From Begonia masoniana (Eukaryota; Streptophyta; Magnoliopsida; Cucurbitales; Begoniaceae), in assembly GCA_022432975.1 (NCBI GenBank), contig CM039516.1, forward strand, positions 35,878,099-35,942,098: a stretch of 64,000 nucleotides of DNA. Reading direction: 5' to 3'. Shown here piece by piece: positions 36,830-48,932 of this stretch (positions are counted from its first letter, which is position 1; the number at the start of each line of letters is the position of its first letter). The translations under genes and the position numbers were made by a program. The notes beneath the pieces were generated by a model. That model did no database searches. It had not been told where the DNA came from and was given only the letters and a program-made list of their open reading frames with translations.

Positions 36830-37251
36830 TTAAAACAATAAATAAATATTAATATTAAAAATAATTCATTAATTAGATCGATCATGTATGTCTTTTTCAA
36901 GATCTAATCAATAAGAGTTTTAGTTATCGGATCGGCAACAAGAATTCTCTAAATAAATAATTTTTCTTTGGAATAGTCATTTTAAATTTTAAGGTTGGAC
37001 ATTTATTAAAAACGTCTAAGCTTTAATTTGTTTATTACACACTGTAATTTATTTGGATTTATATCATCATATTATTTAATGTCACTCGTTAGACCTGTTT
37101 TAATTCAACTGTTCTAGGTCCGGGCTTTATATTCAACTATAAAATTTTTCGCTGAGTTTTCTAAGTAAACAAGATTAAGAATCGGATGGTTGACTCAATT
37201 TTTGGGTCGGTCGCCGTGTTCTGTTGAGGATCCTATTTAGGGGGCGTGACA
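36830..37251 (+). mobile_element. E-family LTR, 3' fragment
   Basis: It shows diverged versions of E blocks: AAGATCTAATCAATAAGAG, TATCGGATCGGCAACAAG, CACTCGTTAGACCTGTTT, then GGATGGTTGACTCAATTTTT and the end GGGGGCGTGACA at about 37251. The 5' half is missing. Confidence 0.65.
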
Positions 37252-37386
37252 GAAGTAGTTAAAAGATTAATGTCATATGACAGAGAAAGAACAAGGAAGC
37301 GGTTAACGAAGTATCATACCAAAATTGCTTCATCTTCCGTCGGCGATGATCATTACTCTGAGTTGTTTGACCCGCAGGGCTTATAG

Positions 37387-37507
37387 TGGCCCATCTCTTT
37401 CTCTATTATGGGTAACGAAGATACAGCCAAATCAAAGTCGGAGGAATTGACAGAAAACAACTCTTGGCTGTATCTTCGTTACCGATGACAGAGAAAGAGA
37501 TTGGCCA
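37387..37507. ncRNA. Near-perfect 44-bp inverted repeat, hairpin-RNA candidate
   Basis: The left arm 37387-37430 and right arm 37464-37507 match at 40 of 44 positions with a 33-nt loop. Two of the four mismatches would be G:U pairs in RNA. Arms include CGGTAACGAAGATACAGCC-type sequence. The size and pairing resemble a young plant microRNA or siRNA hairpin, but a small MITE would look the same. No transcript evidence is available from sequence. Confidence 0.45.
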
Positions 37508-37678
37508 TTGTAAACCATGCTCAAGAATCCGAACAAGAGACTCCAACTCATCCGCGTTCAAACTCATAATGTCATGGTTGTTTGGACGCTTGCTGTGATT
37601 TTCTTGATTCAGAAATTTATCGGGTTTTGATTTTGCAGCATGGACACATCTAGGGTTTGCCTTTAATTTCTGGATAAT

Positions 37679-37884
37679 TCAAAGGGATTCACCGGATTTC
37701 GGCGAGAATGTGAGCGGACAAACAGAAAGATGATCGGCGTATATTAAAACAGCAACTTCGACGTCGCAAAGGACGGAAAGTTCGGAAGCCTTCTTCAGCA
37801 AACAATGGCTTCTCCTCTGAAACGTGGCCAGATGAGCCTTATCGTTCTGGATGAATTCCTCGTGCACTTGCGGCGTTGAGCCAT
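37679..37884 (-). pseudogene. MADS-box domain remnant
   Basis: The minus-strand frame 37867-37679 reads IQNDKAHLATFQRR followed by LLKKASELSVLCDVEVAVLI. This matches the MADS DNA-binding domain from about residue 12 to 48 (usual pattern: TF-KRR-GLLKKA-ELSVLCD). A likely ATG at 37884 (reading MAQRRK) lies in a different frame, one base off, so the N-terminal contact residues are split by an indel. After about residue 60 the sequence departs from the family and stops. There is no K-box. It is a truncated, probably dead copy, of type I or MIKC origin. Confidence 0.75.
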
Positions 37885-38869
37885 CGGAATTAGGAAAGAA
37901 GTCGGAGTGTTAGATAGAAACAGGAACGTAGGAGGGTAAGAAAATGGAGGGAAACATGGTATAATGAACTGATGAAGTTGAATCTCACCTCAGCTTCATC
38001 TACTGAACTTGTGATGTTGATGATTTCTCATAGATCTTGACTGGAAATCCAAAATGTTAGGTAGCTTCAAGTTGGATTAATAAAAAGAACACAACTAATT
38101 ACTTCTTCTCTTCTTTTTGTTTCCTATTTGGATTCATCAAATATTTTCAATCTCCAAAGAAGATTTTGAGAATTTGTTACGTATATTTGTTTGCATTGTC
38201 TATTTAACATCATCACTCACCTAAGGTCACTTGCTACGTTTCAGGTAGACAATTATATCTTTGTGGAATTTATCTTTTGTACTAGACCAAAATGGGTAGA
38301 TGACTAATATGAGGTTGATAAAAAAAGGGCTGGATGCGCTTCGCTTAGCCGTGGAGTTGGGAGCTGATGAAGTTGATGTTGAGCTTCAGGTTAGTTTCTA
38401 AGTATGGAAATTACAAAAGAGAAAATGATACAAGGACACACAAAAGAGATGAAAACCTAAGTAATATAAAAAAAAATGATTCCTTCATCCCAAGGTAGAA
38501 GTGCATCCAAATTTTATTAGGAATGGAACAAAAAGTTTGGTCTTATGATCGATAGTTATATTTACAATGAGGAGAAAAAGACCAAATTAGCCGTCAAAAA
38601 GCACAAGGAAAATGAGATTATTGTTCCTCTAACAATCAAACTTCGGAGGAAAAAACAATTTTTCAAAAGTGCAATGGACTTTACAAAGAAGAACAACTGA
38701 CCAAGGAACACTTAAAGAGGAGGTCATTTTTCTTCTAAAAAATCCAAGTTTTATGGAAGTTCAACAAAAGAAAGTTGAACAGCGGAAAAAAGTGTCATGT
38801 TAGCAAAACAACGTACACTTTTACCTTAATGCAAGAAAGATTATTTATCTAACAATCTAACGCTTTCTT
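37885..38869. other. Unassigned AT-rich sequence
   Basis: No gene is supported. Near 38311 a short frame MRLIKKGLDALRLAVELGAD ends at a CAG/GTTAGT splice-donor-like site and might be a stray exon. 38520-38860 is lysine-rich in one frame with stops and may be decayed retroelement coding sequence leading to the LTR at 39003. Confidence 0.35.
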
Positions 38870-39002
38870 GTCCAAGTATTGTTTTTAATTTTTAGGAATT
38901 TAAAAATACATTTTATAAGGGTTGTTTGATAAACAACAAAATCACGGGCTCAATCTCCAAGGACAAATATTCGAGGATGAATCTTCTTAAAGTGGGAGGG
39001 AA
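38870..39002 (+). pseudogene. 3' end of a decayed gypsy element
   Basis: The frame KYSRMNLLKVGGND matches the conserved last residues of plant Tat/Athila-type gypsy polyproteins, and AAAGTGGGAGGGAA is the polypurine tract directly before the LTR. Everything upstream is unrecognisable. Confidence 0.55.
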
Positions 39003-39731
39003 TGATGTGATCCAAGGTGCCAATAAACTGAAGTCCAATGACCTTAATTCATTACAAAACATAGGAGCTCCAATGACAAGCCAAAGAAGTAAGGAAATAT
39101 ACATTAGATCAAAAAAACATCAAAAGGCCGCAGGAGAGCATGCAATTCGCGAGCCCAGATCCAGCTGCGTGCGCCCAGACCCAACAACGTGCCCAGACCC
39201 AGCAGCTTGCATGCCCAACCCGCACGCATCCAAGCCCGCACGCCTGACTACTAGCCTACCACGCAGCTCAGCCTCGCGCGCCTGACCGCCAGCCCAACCT
39301 TTAGTTTTTAGGGTTTCTTTATTTTATTTTATTGTCATATTTTCCTTATTTTGTCTATTTAAACATATGAGTTAGACTTTGTTTTGGGAGTTTGATGATT
39401 AATGAAAATTAACTTTTTGCTTGTTGAGAGAGTCTTCTCTTTAGTTCTTTATGAAGAACATGATCTTCTTCAAGTATTGACTTGAAAGATCAAATTTGAT
39501 AGTTTTGGTTCAACCAACAAGTTTGGTTCGGGTCAAACTTATCTTATTTGATAGTTTCGGTTCAACCAACAAGTTTTGTTTGGGTCAAACTCCGTTATTT
39601 GATAACTTTGGTTCCATCGACAATGTTCGATAGGGATCAAGTTTTCTGTTTTTCTTGATTCCAAGGCGTTTCTGTGAATTATTTTTTATTGTGGTCGGAT
39701 CTCGGGTCTTTTCGATTCGAGGTTCACATCA
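39003..39731 (+). mobile_element. Gypsy 3' LTR with TGATGTGA...TCACATCA ends
   Basis: The LTR of 729 bp has perfect 8-bp terminal inverted repeats TGATGTGA (39003) and TCACATCA (39724). The U3 has a GC-rich stretch (39125-39290), followed by a TATTTAAACATATG TATA-like element and a pyrimidine-rich region. The apparent ORF 38926-39285 is partly the polyprotein tail and partly U3. Confidence 0.7.
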
Positions 39732-40790
39732 GAATGTAAACCTAATAATATTACTCATATTATGGATACTTCATGTTAAAAGTACGGTAATTAAAATACT
39801 ATTTTGGTCGGGCTGAAAATCGATAAGTGCTAGAAAAGTAATAGAACAAAATTAATGAACTTTTTTAGCGGTACGTCGTGGTATCGAATGGATAGGTTCA
39901 TAATTTTCTTGTGGTGTGGATCTTAATTTTGTCTTAGGTTTTATAGTTTGTCAAACATAAACTATCATTTGTAATTTGGTTTCTTCGTATTGAATTTCTC
40001 TCTTTAGCATTAGTTGCATTTTTTTCACTCGCTAGTTTTTTTTTTCATGTAAAGTTAATGTTTGTTCTTCATTTTCTTTTTCATATTCATGTTTAATATA
40101 TAGAGCTAAATAAGTAAATCAGTTGCATCAATTTATTGAGCGATGCATAAGCATTACATTCGAGTGTAATTACAATATTATCTATTTTATTGATAATTCT
40201 AAATCTACACTTTACACTAATTTTGTCTTTCAACGCGATAATTATATATAATTCAGTCAGCAAACCATCTATTAAATTAACAATTTATGATATATCATAA
40301 TTATCTCATCGGCAAATAGAAGCCATATTGAAAAAAGGTTAAGTTAGAATACCCACTTAGCATCATTAGTTTGACTCTGAAATTGTAATCGGAATTAGAG
40401 TGTTGAAAATAATGAGAAGATAATGCCTAACCGCGTGAGAGTACTACTAAAATTACTATTATATTATACACAGATGCGTCGTACACAGTAATCGGAAATG
40501 GCATTGGAGAAGTTTAATGTTACTTCTCCTCATAAATATCTCATTTATATATTTGAAGTAGACGGGACTCAACTCAAACGTATGCCTCTTTATGTAAACA
40601 GTAGGCAATGAATAACCTTTCATTTAAAGTCCATGAATTTCATAACTAAATAATAATTAGTAGTGTTGCGCGGACGCAACCAATTATATTGCATTTGTGT
40701 CTCTCTGTGCATAGACAACAATGGCGTATTCCCCGCTTACCTGGCTTCTGCAACCATCAACCTCCACATGGCACTTTCTTCCACTAACAA
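39732..40790. other. Upstream intergenic region of GMD
   Basis: AT-rich, with no coding sequence or clear repeat. A short ORF at 40663-40893 runs into GMD in another frame and is not supported. Distal regulatory sites of GMD may lie here but none can be named. Confidence 0.5.
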
Positions 40791-40801
40791 CCTATTTAAA
40801 G
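40791..40801 (+). promoter_or_regulatory. TATA-like box of GMD
   Basis: CTATTTAAAGA lies about 50 bp before the GMD start codon. With plant initiation about 30 bp downstream this leaves a leader of roughly 20 nt. The position is suggestive, not proven. Confidence 0.45.
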
Positions 40802-40844
40802 ACGAAAACTTGCGTCTCTTTTTCCACCTCATTTGGCGACCTCT

Positions 40845-41954
40845 ATGGCATCCCATAATCGTAATGCCAGAATGGAAATACCAATTGACGTAGAAGCTAC
40901 TGCACCATCACACAAGGTGGCGTTGATTACCGGGATAACTGGCCAGGATGGGTCGTATCTGACGGAGTTTCTTCTTGGTAAGGGCTATGTGGTCCACGGG
41001 CTGATTCGGAGGTCTTCTAACTTCAATACTCAGCGGATCAATCATGTCTACGTCGATCCTCACAATGCCAAAAATGCTCGATTGAAGCTTCACTATGCCG
41101 ACCTCGCCGACGGTTCTTCTCTGCGTCGGTGGCTTGACACGATTCTCCCGGACGAGGTTTATAATCTCGCAGCCCAATCCCACGTCGCTGTTTCGTTTGA
41201 GATTCCGGACTACACCGCTGACGTCGTCGCCACCGGGGCTCTACGATTGCTCGAGGCAGTTAGGTCACACATCGCTGCGACTGGACGGAAGCATATCCGG
41301 TACTACCAAGCTGGATCTTCTGAAATGTTCGGATCCACTCCCCCTCCTCAATCAGAAACAACGCCGTTTCATCCTCGATCTCCTTATGCAGCGTCCAAAT
41401 GCGCTGCGCATTGGTACACAGTGAATTACCGCGAGGCGTACGGGATCTTCGCATGCAATGGAGTGCTGTTCAACCACGAATCCCCTCGGCGGGGGGAGAA
41501 TTTTGTGACGAGGAAGATCACAAGAGCTGTTGGTCGAATAAAGATGGGACTGCAAAGAAAACTTTTCCTCGGGAATGTCCTGGCCTCAAGGGATTGGGGA
41601 TTCTCCGGTGACTACGTGGAAGCAATGTGGATGATGCTGCAACAAGATGAACCAGACGATTACGTGGTGGCGACGGAAGAATCGCACACAGTTGAAGAGT
41701 TCTTGGAGGTAGCATTTGGGCATGTAGGATTGAATTGGAAGGAGCACGTAGAAATTGACAAAAGGTATTTCCGGCCAGCAGAGGTAGATAATTTGCAGGG
41801 CGATTCAAGCAAAGCGAAGAAGGTGCTTGGATGGAAACCCAAAGTTGGATTTGAGCAGCTTGTGAAGATGATGGTTGATGAAGATATTGAGCTGGCCAAG
41901 AGGGAAAAGGTACTGGTCGATGCTGGCTACATGGACGCTCACCAGCAGCCGTGA
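40845..41954 (+). CDS. GMD: GDP-mannose 4,6-dehydratase
   Basis: The enzyme converts GDP-D-mannose to GDP-4-keto-6-deoxy-mannose, the first step of GDP-L-fucose synthesis in the cytosol, feeding fucosylation of xyloglucan, pectin and glycoproteins. I start it at the ATG at 40845 (369 aa); the longer frame from 40833 would begin with TTG. It is an extended short-chain dehydrogenase: NAD(P)-binding GITGQDG at residues 30-36, substrate-loop [11 protein letters not shown] near 55-65, AGSSEMFG at 156-163 and the catalytic YAASK (Y181, K185). Length and lack of introns fit the Arabidopsis GMD1/MUR1 genes. The frame is unbroken, unlike every retroelement ORF here. A solo copia LTR starts 55 bp after the stop codon. 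Confidence 0.97.
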   Translation: MASHNRNARMEIPIDVEATAPSHKVALITGITGQDGSYLTEFLLGKGYVVHGLIRRSSNFNTQRINHVYVDPHNAKNARLKLHYADLADGSSLRRWLDTILPDEVYNLAAQSHVAVSFEIPDYTADVVATGALRLLEAVRSHIAATGRKHIRYYQAGSSEMFGSTPPPQSETTPFHPRSPYAASKCAAHWYTVNYREAYGIFACNGVLFNHESPRRGENFVTRKITRAVGRIKMGLQRKLFLGNVLASRDWGFSGDYVEAMWMMLQQDEPDDYVVATEESHTVEEFLEVAFGHVGLNWKEHVEIDKRYFRPAEVDNLQGDSSKAKKVLGWKPKVGFEQLVKMMVDEDIELAKREKVLVDAGYMDAHQQP

Positions 41955-42009
41955 ACTTCTGTGTCTTTACACTTCTTCCCCCATTCCTTCACATGGTGGA
42001 CGAAGAATT

Positions 42010-44096
42010 TGTTGGGAATGATGTGCCCAACAAGCAAATGTTATGAACATTTTTATTGTTGTAATTAATAAATAAATTTTATGATTAATTTTTATGTTTG
42101 CATTATTCGATATGCTTTATAAATTCAAAGAAAAATCCTTGATTATTTGTGCAATTTTAAATTGACATATATGTTGATATATGTGGGATTAAATTTAAAA
42201 AGAAATAATCACAATAGTCCATGACTTATATTTGAAGTAAAGGATCTTCAAATTAATAAAGTCATAAATACAGTTCACTTCGTTGAGAACGTATAGTCAT
42301 ATCCCGACTATATATGTAGTGACATAAAGTGATTGTATTTTATATAATATGATTATATAGGACTGGACCAGATGAAATTATATTGTTCTTATAATATCCG
42401 TTAAATGAAGAACAATTAATTTTATCATAATGATGGTCATATGTGTATGATCTTAATTCATTGTATTTAGTAGACTCCTATTTCATTTTAATTTATTCTT
42501 TGATTTACTCGGTATAGTTTTGTATGAGTTGCATTACATAAACCTTGTATCTTGGGAATAAATTAAATGAGTAGCTGGGAATGCTAACATTGATACAATG
42601 AAATCCATAATACAAGATTCCCTTGTTTGTTAGTTCAGGGATTGAATAATTAGCGTGCAAATTCATAAATGTTATGAATTAATTATTCAATCAAGAACTA
42701 ATGGTAGTCAAGGATAAAGATGTAATATGAGAGGTTAACGGATTTAATACCTAGCTCTATTACGAATCTTAATGGAGGATTAATACATATGTAATGACTA
42801 TATCAATGGACATTACTTTGAGTAAATATACTCTATAGTTCTAAGAGTGCAACTCTAGGTATTTAGTGGAATTACTCTAGAGTTAATAATTGTGTTATTT
42901 AATATAAAGAGTTTATATTAATTAACAAATATTATTGGAGCTTAGAACTATAGGTCCATCGGTCCCTCTGTTATCTTATATCACTATTTAATTTCCATGT
43001 TATAAGAATAAATATATAAATGATTAATAATGATTAATCATTTATAAACACTCAAATAAATATATTGTTATTCAAAATATATAAATAGTTTTTATATTTT
43101 GAATTCAAAATAAAATATCTTATTAGATGAGATATTTTTAAGGGATTTGAATTAGATTTGAAGAATCTCATCAGATGAGATTTGATCTTCAAATTTAAAG
43201 TGGTTATGTAACAAACTATCAAATCAGATTTTTGAAATTTGAATAAAAGTAGATCTGGAAAATCTGATTTGATTAGATTTGATCTACAATTGACTTATAG
43301 TTTGTTTACTATTTAAAAGTAGATCTGAAGAATCTCATAAGATGAGATTATCTTGAAAAGTAGTTTTCATAAATATATTCTAAAAACTGTTTTTAGATTA
43401 TATGATTAATCGATAAATTGATTTATTAGATAAATCAACTGTTAATCAAATTAGATTTGATTAGATAAGATTTATTTTTTAAAAATTAGTTTTTATTAAA
43501 AAAATCTGAAAAATTAGTTTAAAACAGATTTATAAAATTGTCAAATGTGATTTGACAGGATGATGAACCTACGAACTACTGAAAAACAAATCCCTAGAGA
43601 GAAAAGGTGTGACCTTTCCGTATTCGATTTTAGAAAAACGTTTTCTAAGATCGAAGAGAGACGTCTCATGTGTTGAGAACACGTCTCTCTAGAAATATAA
43701 GAGTGTATTGTTCTTGTAAGAGAGACGCCCACACGTCAGGAGATTTAAGTGTAAAGATCTTCAGAGAAGACTCGACGGTTTCAAAGTCTTCGGGAATTAC
43801 ACCTGATCCTGAGTTAAAGCTGTTAAGATCAGACGGGAGTACCTGAGTAAAAGCGTTGCTCCAAAAGGTATTTTCTTTTATTACTTCACAACCTAATTCT
43901 AATAATTTTTCTCAATGTAAATTGTTTACATTTTGAAAAATTACATATTTCTCAAAAATAATTTCTTTTAGACTAACGATCCAACTTATGGTTTTTGGTG
44001 ATTTTAAAATAGTTTTAAAGTCACATGGTAACGCATGTCACTATTATTATGAATAATAGTGAATTCCGCCTTGCGTAGGAACCTCGAAAACCATCA
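42010..44096 (+). mobile_element. Solo copia LTR in the GMD 3' flank, GAATT target duplication
   Basis: It starts TGTTGGGAATGATGTG and ends CTCGAAAACCATCA. The direct repeats GAATT lie at 42005-42009 and 44097-44101. It belongs to the same family as the LTRs at 22222-24168 and 34140-36217. Being 55 bp past the GMD stop codon and in the same orientation, it probably lies in the 3' UTR or polyadenylation region and may supply the poly(A) signal. Confidence 0.93.
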
Positions 44097-44101
44097 GAAT
44101 T

Positions 44102-44637
44102 TGAAGGAACTTCATTATTACCCACAGGCTGAATTGTCTTTCTTTTTTTCTTCGTGTTTCAACTGTGTGCAAAGTTGATACTGATCTTGAAACTTGGAAG
44201 CTAAGAAATTGATCGTAAGTTGACAACTTTACAATGATACCTCCATGAATATGTTGAATAAACGTGTTAAGATTACTATGTTTTGTAATTGCCACATCAA
44301 ACTATTCCATGGTTGTTTCTAAGCAATTAGGATTTATCCAATCGTGATTTGCCCAAGTAGAGAAATCCAAACACAAATAAAACGTATAGAACGGTGTAAG
44401 ATTTCACATCCACTGTACATTTTCGCCATTCTGGCCAATAGATTTTGCAGAAGAATTGATCTCTGAATGGCATTTCCACCTCACAATCTGATAACTGGCC
44501 TTATTAAAAAAAGTACAACTGAATTTGTTGTCCCATCGATAGGTAGTAAGTATAAAGAACTTCATTGAAGCATTAATTTACAGAAAAGTTTAAATAAAAA
44601 AAAAACTCTCCAAGTTTCTGAAGTAATGACCTCTATT
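44102..44637. other. Host sequence downstream of GMD
   Basis: This non-repeat stretch lies between the copia LTR and the E element. It is continuous with 55668 onward once the E element is removed. The 82-aa minus ORF (44047-44295) crosses the LTR border and is not supported. The last about 40 bp, read on minus, continue the exon-like frame found at 55668-55790. Confidence 0.5.
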
Positions 44638-44642
44638 AGTCT

Positions 44643-46058
44643 TGTCACGCCCCAAAGGGGACCCGCAATATAACGGGGAACGACCCGGCCCAAAAAGGAC
44701 TAAATCGTCTGACCCTTAACACCAAATTTCACCAATCACAGCGGAATATTAACCAATTAAAATAAATCAGAGCCCAAACAGATAAATAAACAGGTCCAAC
44801 AAGTGACACCAGATGATGTAATAATGTATATCCAATAAAGTAACATGATAAATTAAATAGAACAAAGCTTACACATCCACAGTATGTCTCACTTTAAAAA
44901 TATAAGATACATCCTCAAGAAAAAATCTATTAAAATAGGAAATTCTACAAGGTGATTGTTCCCGTGTCGGTAATTAAATTCTCCTTTACTGAATCCTGAA
45001 AAATAATAGTCGTTTGGGGTGAGTCGACTAAACTCAATAGGGGTAGAATTTATTTCCAGCAGTCATATAATATTATACATAGATTTAATAAAAATGCAGT
45101 TATGCAATTTAAATAGATGTTCGGTGAAATTAGAGCCTCTCATAGACTCCAAGCACACTGGGCCATAGGCCAAAACATCGACATTCGGCGGTCGCACGCC
45201 ACAATTACCCTGATCAGATTTAGGGTTTCGCGTCCAAGGACATGACTCTTCAACTTTCCTATTACTTTTAGTTAAAACCACACAATTTTTATCAATGATA
45301 ATATATGTAGTTGATAAATGTGTGAATAAAGTAATAGCATGAATTAAATAAACATTTGATGCTAAATAAATGAATTAAAATAATACTTAACCGAATATAA
45401 AATAAACCCCTACCTCGATTGCACTTACAAATGGTATAAGAATCCAAATCAATGAATCCACACTTTAATTCAATAACTTGGTATCATTCTCTCTGATCAT
45501 ATATCAATAACTCCACGAGAGTAGTCTCGACCAAGATTTCACACCCAAACACTGATTCAAAATACTATGCTGTAAAACTTGACATAAAATTGAAAATTCA
45601 ATTCAGTCTTGCAAAATGTCCAAAAGAAAACATTAAACAGGTGATAAATTGAAGTTGACAGAGAATAAACCATAGCATCGTAGGTTAAAGCTCAATAATT
45701 TCAAGAGTCTGAATTTCAAGAGTCCAAACATTCTTTTTAAAAAGTGAGTACCTTTGATGTCTTATAGGGTTGTCAAATTTCGTGAAGAATCAAGGGTAAA
45801 CTTTGTAAAGACTAATTTTTCTCTATTTTCCTCTTCTCTCTCCTTCGCGAGCGGCAGCTTCAGGAAACAAATAGGGTTTTCTATAGTAATTTTTTAACAG
45901 GAGGAGAAATTTATAGAGAGAGGGCTATGGCGGTGAAGAAATTATGGAGAGAGAAAAAAACGGTACAGGTGGAAATTTAATGAGTAAAAAGGAAAATTAC
46001 CTTCTTCTCCTCCACTTCTCTTACGGTTTCTCCGCCAAACTGGCTGGTGGGTTTCACA
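44643..46058 (-). mobile_element. E-element 3' LTR
   Basis: It begins on plus TGTCACGCCCCAAAGG and ends GGTTTCACA at 46058, the reverse of the solo LTR at 2932-4627. AGTCT at 44638-44642 matches AGTCT at 55663-55667, so this LTR and 54927-55662 are the two ends of one insertion. The ORFs inside (45063-45281 and others) are LTR sequence. Confidence 0.88.
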
Positions 46059-48932
46059 TTCTCCCCCACTTAATGAAATTTCGTCCTCGAAATTTGGATC
46101 AATTAAGGTCACATCACTAAATAGTTGAGGATATTTTATTCTCATCTCCGATTCAAGTTCTCAAGCGGTTTCTCTTTTACTGTGATTCTCCCACTAACTC
46201 TAAACCAAAATTATTCACGATGACGCAAAATTCTAATCTCACACCTTAATAGTGTTTGAGGTCACTCTTCATAAGAAGTATTCCACTTCACAGATATCTC
46301 GGTCCATGTGATTACCTGTGAGATGTCTAAATCACACCTTATAAACATCTCTTAGCAAAATTCCAACAAAAGGGAATAAATGATTCACAATTATAACTAA
46401 GACTTAATTCTCTTGTCCTCAACGTATCCTTAAGAGTGAAGTGTCCATTGGACTATCAATTCGTCACAAGGTGATAAGTCAAATCTAAGCTATTTCATTG
46501 CTCAAAATCCTCAGCGTGGATTCAAAAACTTAAACATAAAATTTGAGTTTCTATAAAATATAGCACTAGGTGATGTTCTCCACAAAAGCCTTTTCAATTT
46601 AAATAGAGAAATTTATCCACTTTCAGAAGAAATGATGGTTGACAAACAATTCATAAAAATTTCGACATTAAAATGCTTGTGCACAATCCCCATTATAGGT
46701 AACAAAATCTATCGTAATGTCTCCAAATGTCCACTCCAAATAGGCAATCTTGAATAATCTAACACGTTTCTAACGTTCAGTCCGAGACTATGATAAGTCA
46801 AAGTCCAACCACATCTCATTCCATTGTATCTAGTTCCATAACAATCAATCCCAAATTTGACTAGATTAATAATGTCATTTGATCTCATAATTTTTGTCAT
46901 TGAAAACATATAAATGTACCAACTGACCAAATATTTCGTTAAATTCATAATTAAATCGATCACTTCTTTAATGTGCCGTGGAAGAGTAGAAGTTTCCATT
47001 AATATATATATATACGCTATCTGTGAAAACTTAATTCCAACTCTAGTATTGGACAAAGAAATAAAATTTTTCTAATGTCTACTAAAAACAATCGCCATAA
47101 CATTGTCATACCAAAATTATATTCCAAAGTAAGATTACAATCAATTTCCATAATCAAAATTATTTTCTTAACCCAAGAATCAAATCATGTCGCGAGATGA
47201 ATATGTAAACTCTAATGGCATAAAGACTAATTTAAATTTCACATCTCACAAATAACTTTATATTAGCATCAACAAATACGATTACAACTAACAACCATCC
47301 ATAAGTGGGGTAAGTTCACTTTCAATATTTCAATCTTCACAATACTTATACCTTAACTCTACAAGGCTGCATTATCACACGTCCAAATGTACAACTTATG
47401 CATCTATACAAATCACTATTGAACATTGTCAACTTAGATGTCTCTTCCCATCGATGATCAAACTTTTAAGGCCCTCAGATCTCATAATTTCAAACATTCT
47501 CAATCCAACACTACTATAAACTGATATAGATCCACTAAAATGTCATATTAAATTATTTAAAGTGAAATACGTGAGTCCATCTGTTAATCAAATATCTCTT
47601 TAATTCTTAAAAAGGAGTAACTAACATTGACAATTAAACTCGCAATGAAAGGAGCATCACACTCCCTAACAATTACACTAACATTCTCATATGTTGCATT
47701 TTAACAAATATAATCATTACACAGTAACTTAGTTGACTAGGCTTTAAGTTCACTCAACCCAACTTAAATCATCACAAAAGTATCAATGGAAGTTTGAGCA
47801 ATATAGAGAACCAAAATGAGTAGATATTAAATCAGGTGGTTGGCGTAAACTCTGGCATATCTTCAAGGAATATCATAATACTCCATCTCAAATACCAAAT
47901 AACCACCGCTAAAAGTAAAAACCTCATACATGTGACTAAATTTTCAATATCCAATCAATTAACTCTAACAAGAATCATTATTTAATCATGTTGCCCACAA
48001 CAACTCGTTGCTTACCAACAGAGGAGTCTCGTTCTTGTATACAACAAATTTTTGTTTTCTACTCACCCAACAATTCAACAACTAAACTTATATAAAGTCT
48101 TTAGCATTATACCATTGATATTTCACTACCATAAATTTTCTCACACGTGACACTACTAAAGTACTCTATGATTAGACATAATGATGTTACAAATACTAAA
48201 AATGTTAAATCATAGCGTCGAAACAAAATAATCTTGTCTTTAGGCCCAAATAAACACTTAGGCATGGCCAAAGACCCTCTTCTTTGGCTCTTACTAATCC
48301 TTTTAATTTTTAGCTATATCGAATCATTTCTTGTATCATTCTTAGTCAAGCAATTTCAAAAGTCAAACTTAACACCTTGAATATGCCATATATGTAATAG
48401 AATATGTCAGTTCATCAATGTGGCGTGATTTTCCAAAAATTGAAAGGTTCTCTTAAATCAAATCATGACTTATCTACGTCCAACATCATCTTAAGAACTT
48501 ACCTTAAATACTATCGTTTTCATAAGCTCAACCATGTAACCAATCTCTTAAACCAAGTTATGATACACGACAATCATACTATATCAATCTCACATCTTGC
48601 TTGTCATCACAAATAATATTCAAGCCATAGTCTTTAATGGGCAATCGATTCCTAAAAAGTCCATAATATTCTCCATAAAATATGGGAAATTCATTTTCTT
48701 ACTATACAAAAATCAATGGCGCTATATCATCTCATAAAGGCACACTCATCAACCATTGAGTTCAATTTATCCTTAAACATTAGCGGATTAACATATCCAA
48801 ATCCTTTCACAATCTATGCTCAAATACTTAAGAGTAAAAATACTTAAATCCTTTGAATAAATTATCCAATCCTTAAATTTTCTATCAAAATTTAGTGGCA
48901 CTCTCAGATTAATAAATTGCTATGTAGCCATA
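46059..48932 (-). pseudogene. Degenerate internal region of the E element
   Basis: Directly after the LTR, TTCGTCCTCGAAATTTGG and a minus-strand YPQLFSDV fragment match the end of a chromodomain-type integrase (compare the end of A near 12681). Further right the sequence is AT-rich, full of stops and only faintly reminiscent of gypsy pol. ORFs 46709-47056 and 48404-48616 are not convincing. No other gene or RNA is seen in this 2.9 kb. Confidence 0.6.

Noticed and set aside
38301..38400. Possible host exon KKGLDALRLAVELGAD with a splice donor
   Set aside because: Only about 28 codons, no second exon or homology that I can support; mentioned only as unassigned sequence.
40833..40844. Upstream start for GMD at 40833
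   Set aside because: The codon at 40833 is TTG. The first ATG in frame is at 40845 and gives a normal-length protein.
35638..43732. Conserved minus-strand peptide MGVSLTRTIHSYISRETCSQ in two copia LTRs (35638-35862, 43541-43732)
   Set aside because: The match only reflects LTR identity; the third LTR breaks the frame and no domain is seen.
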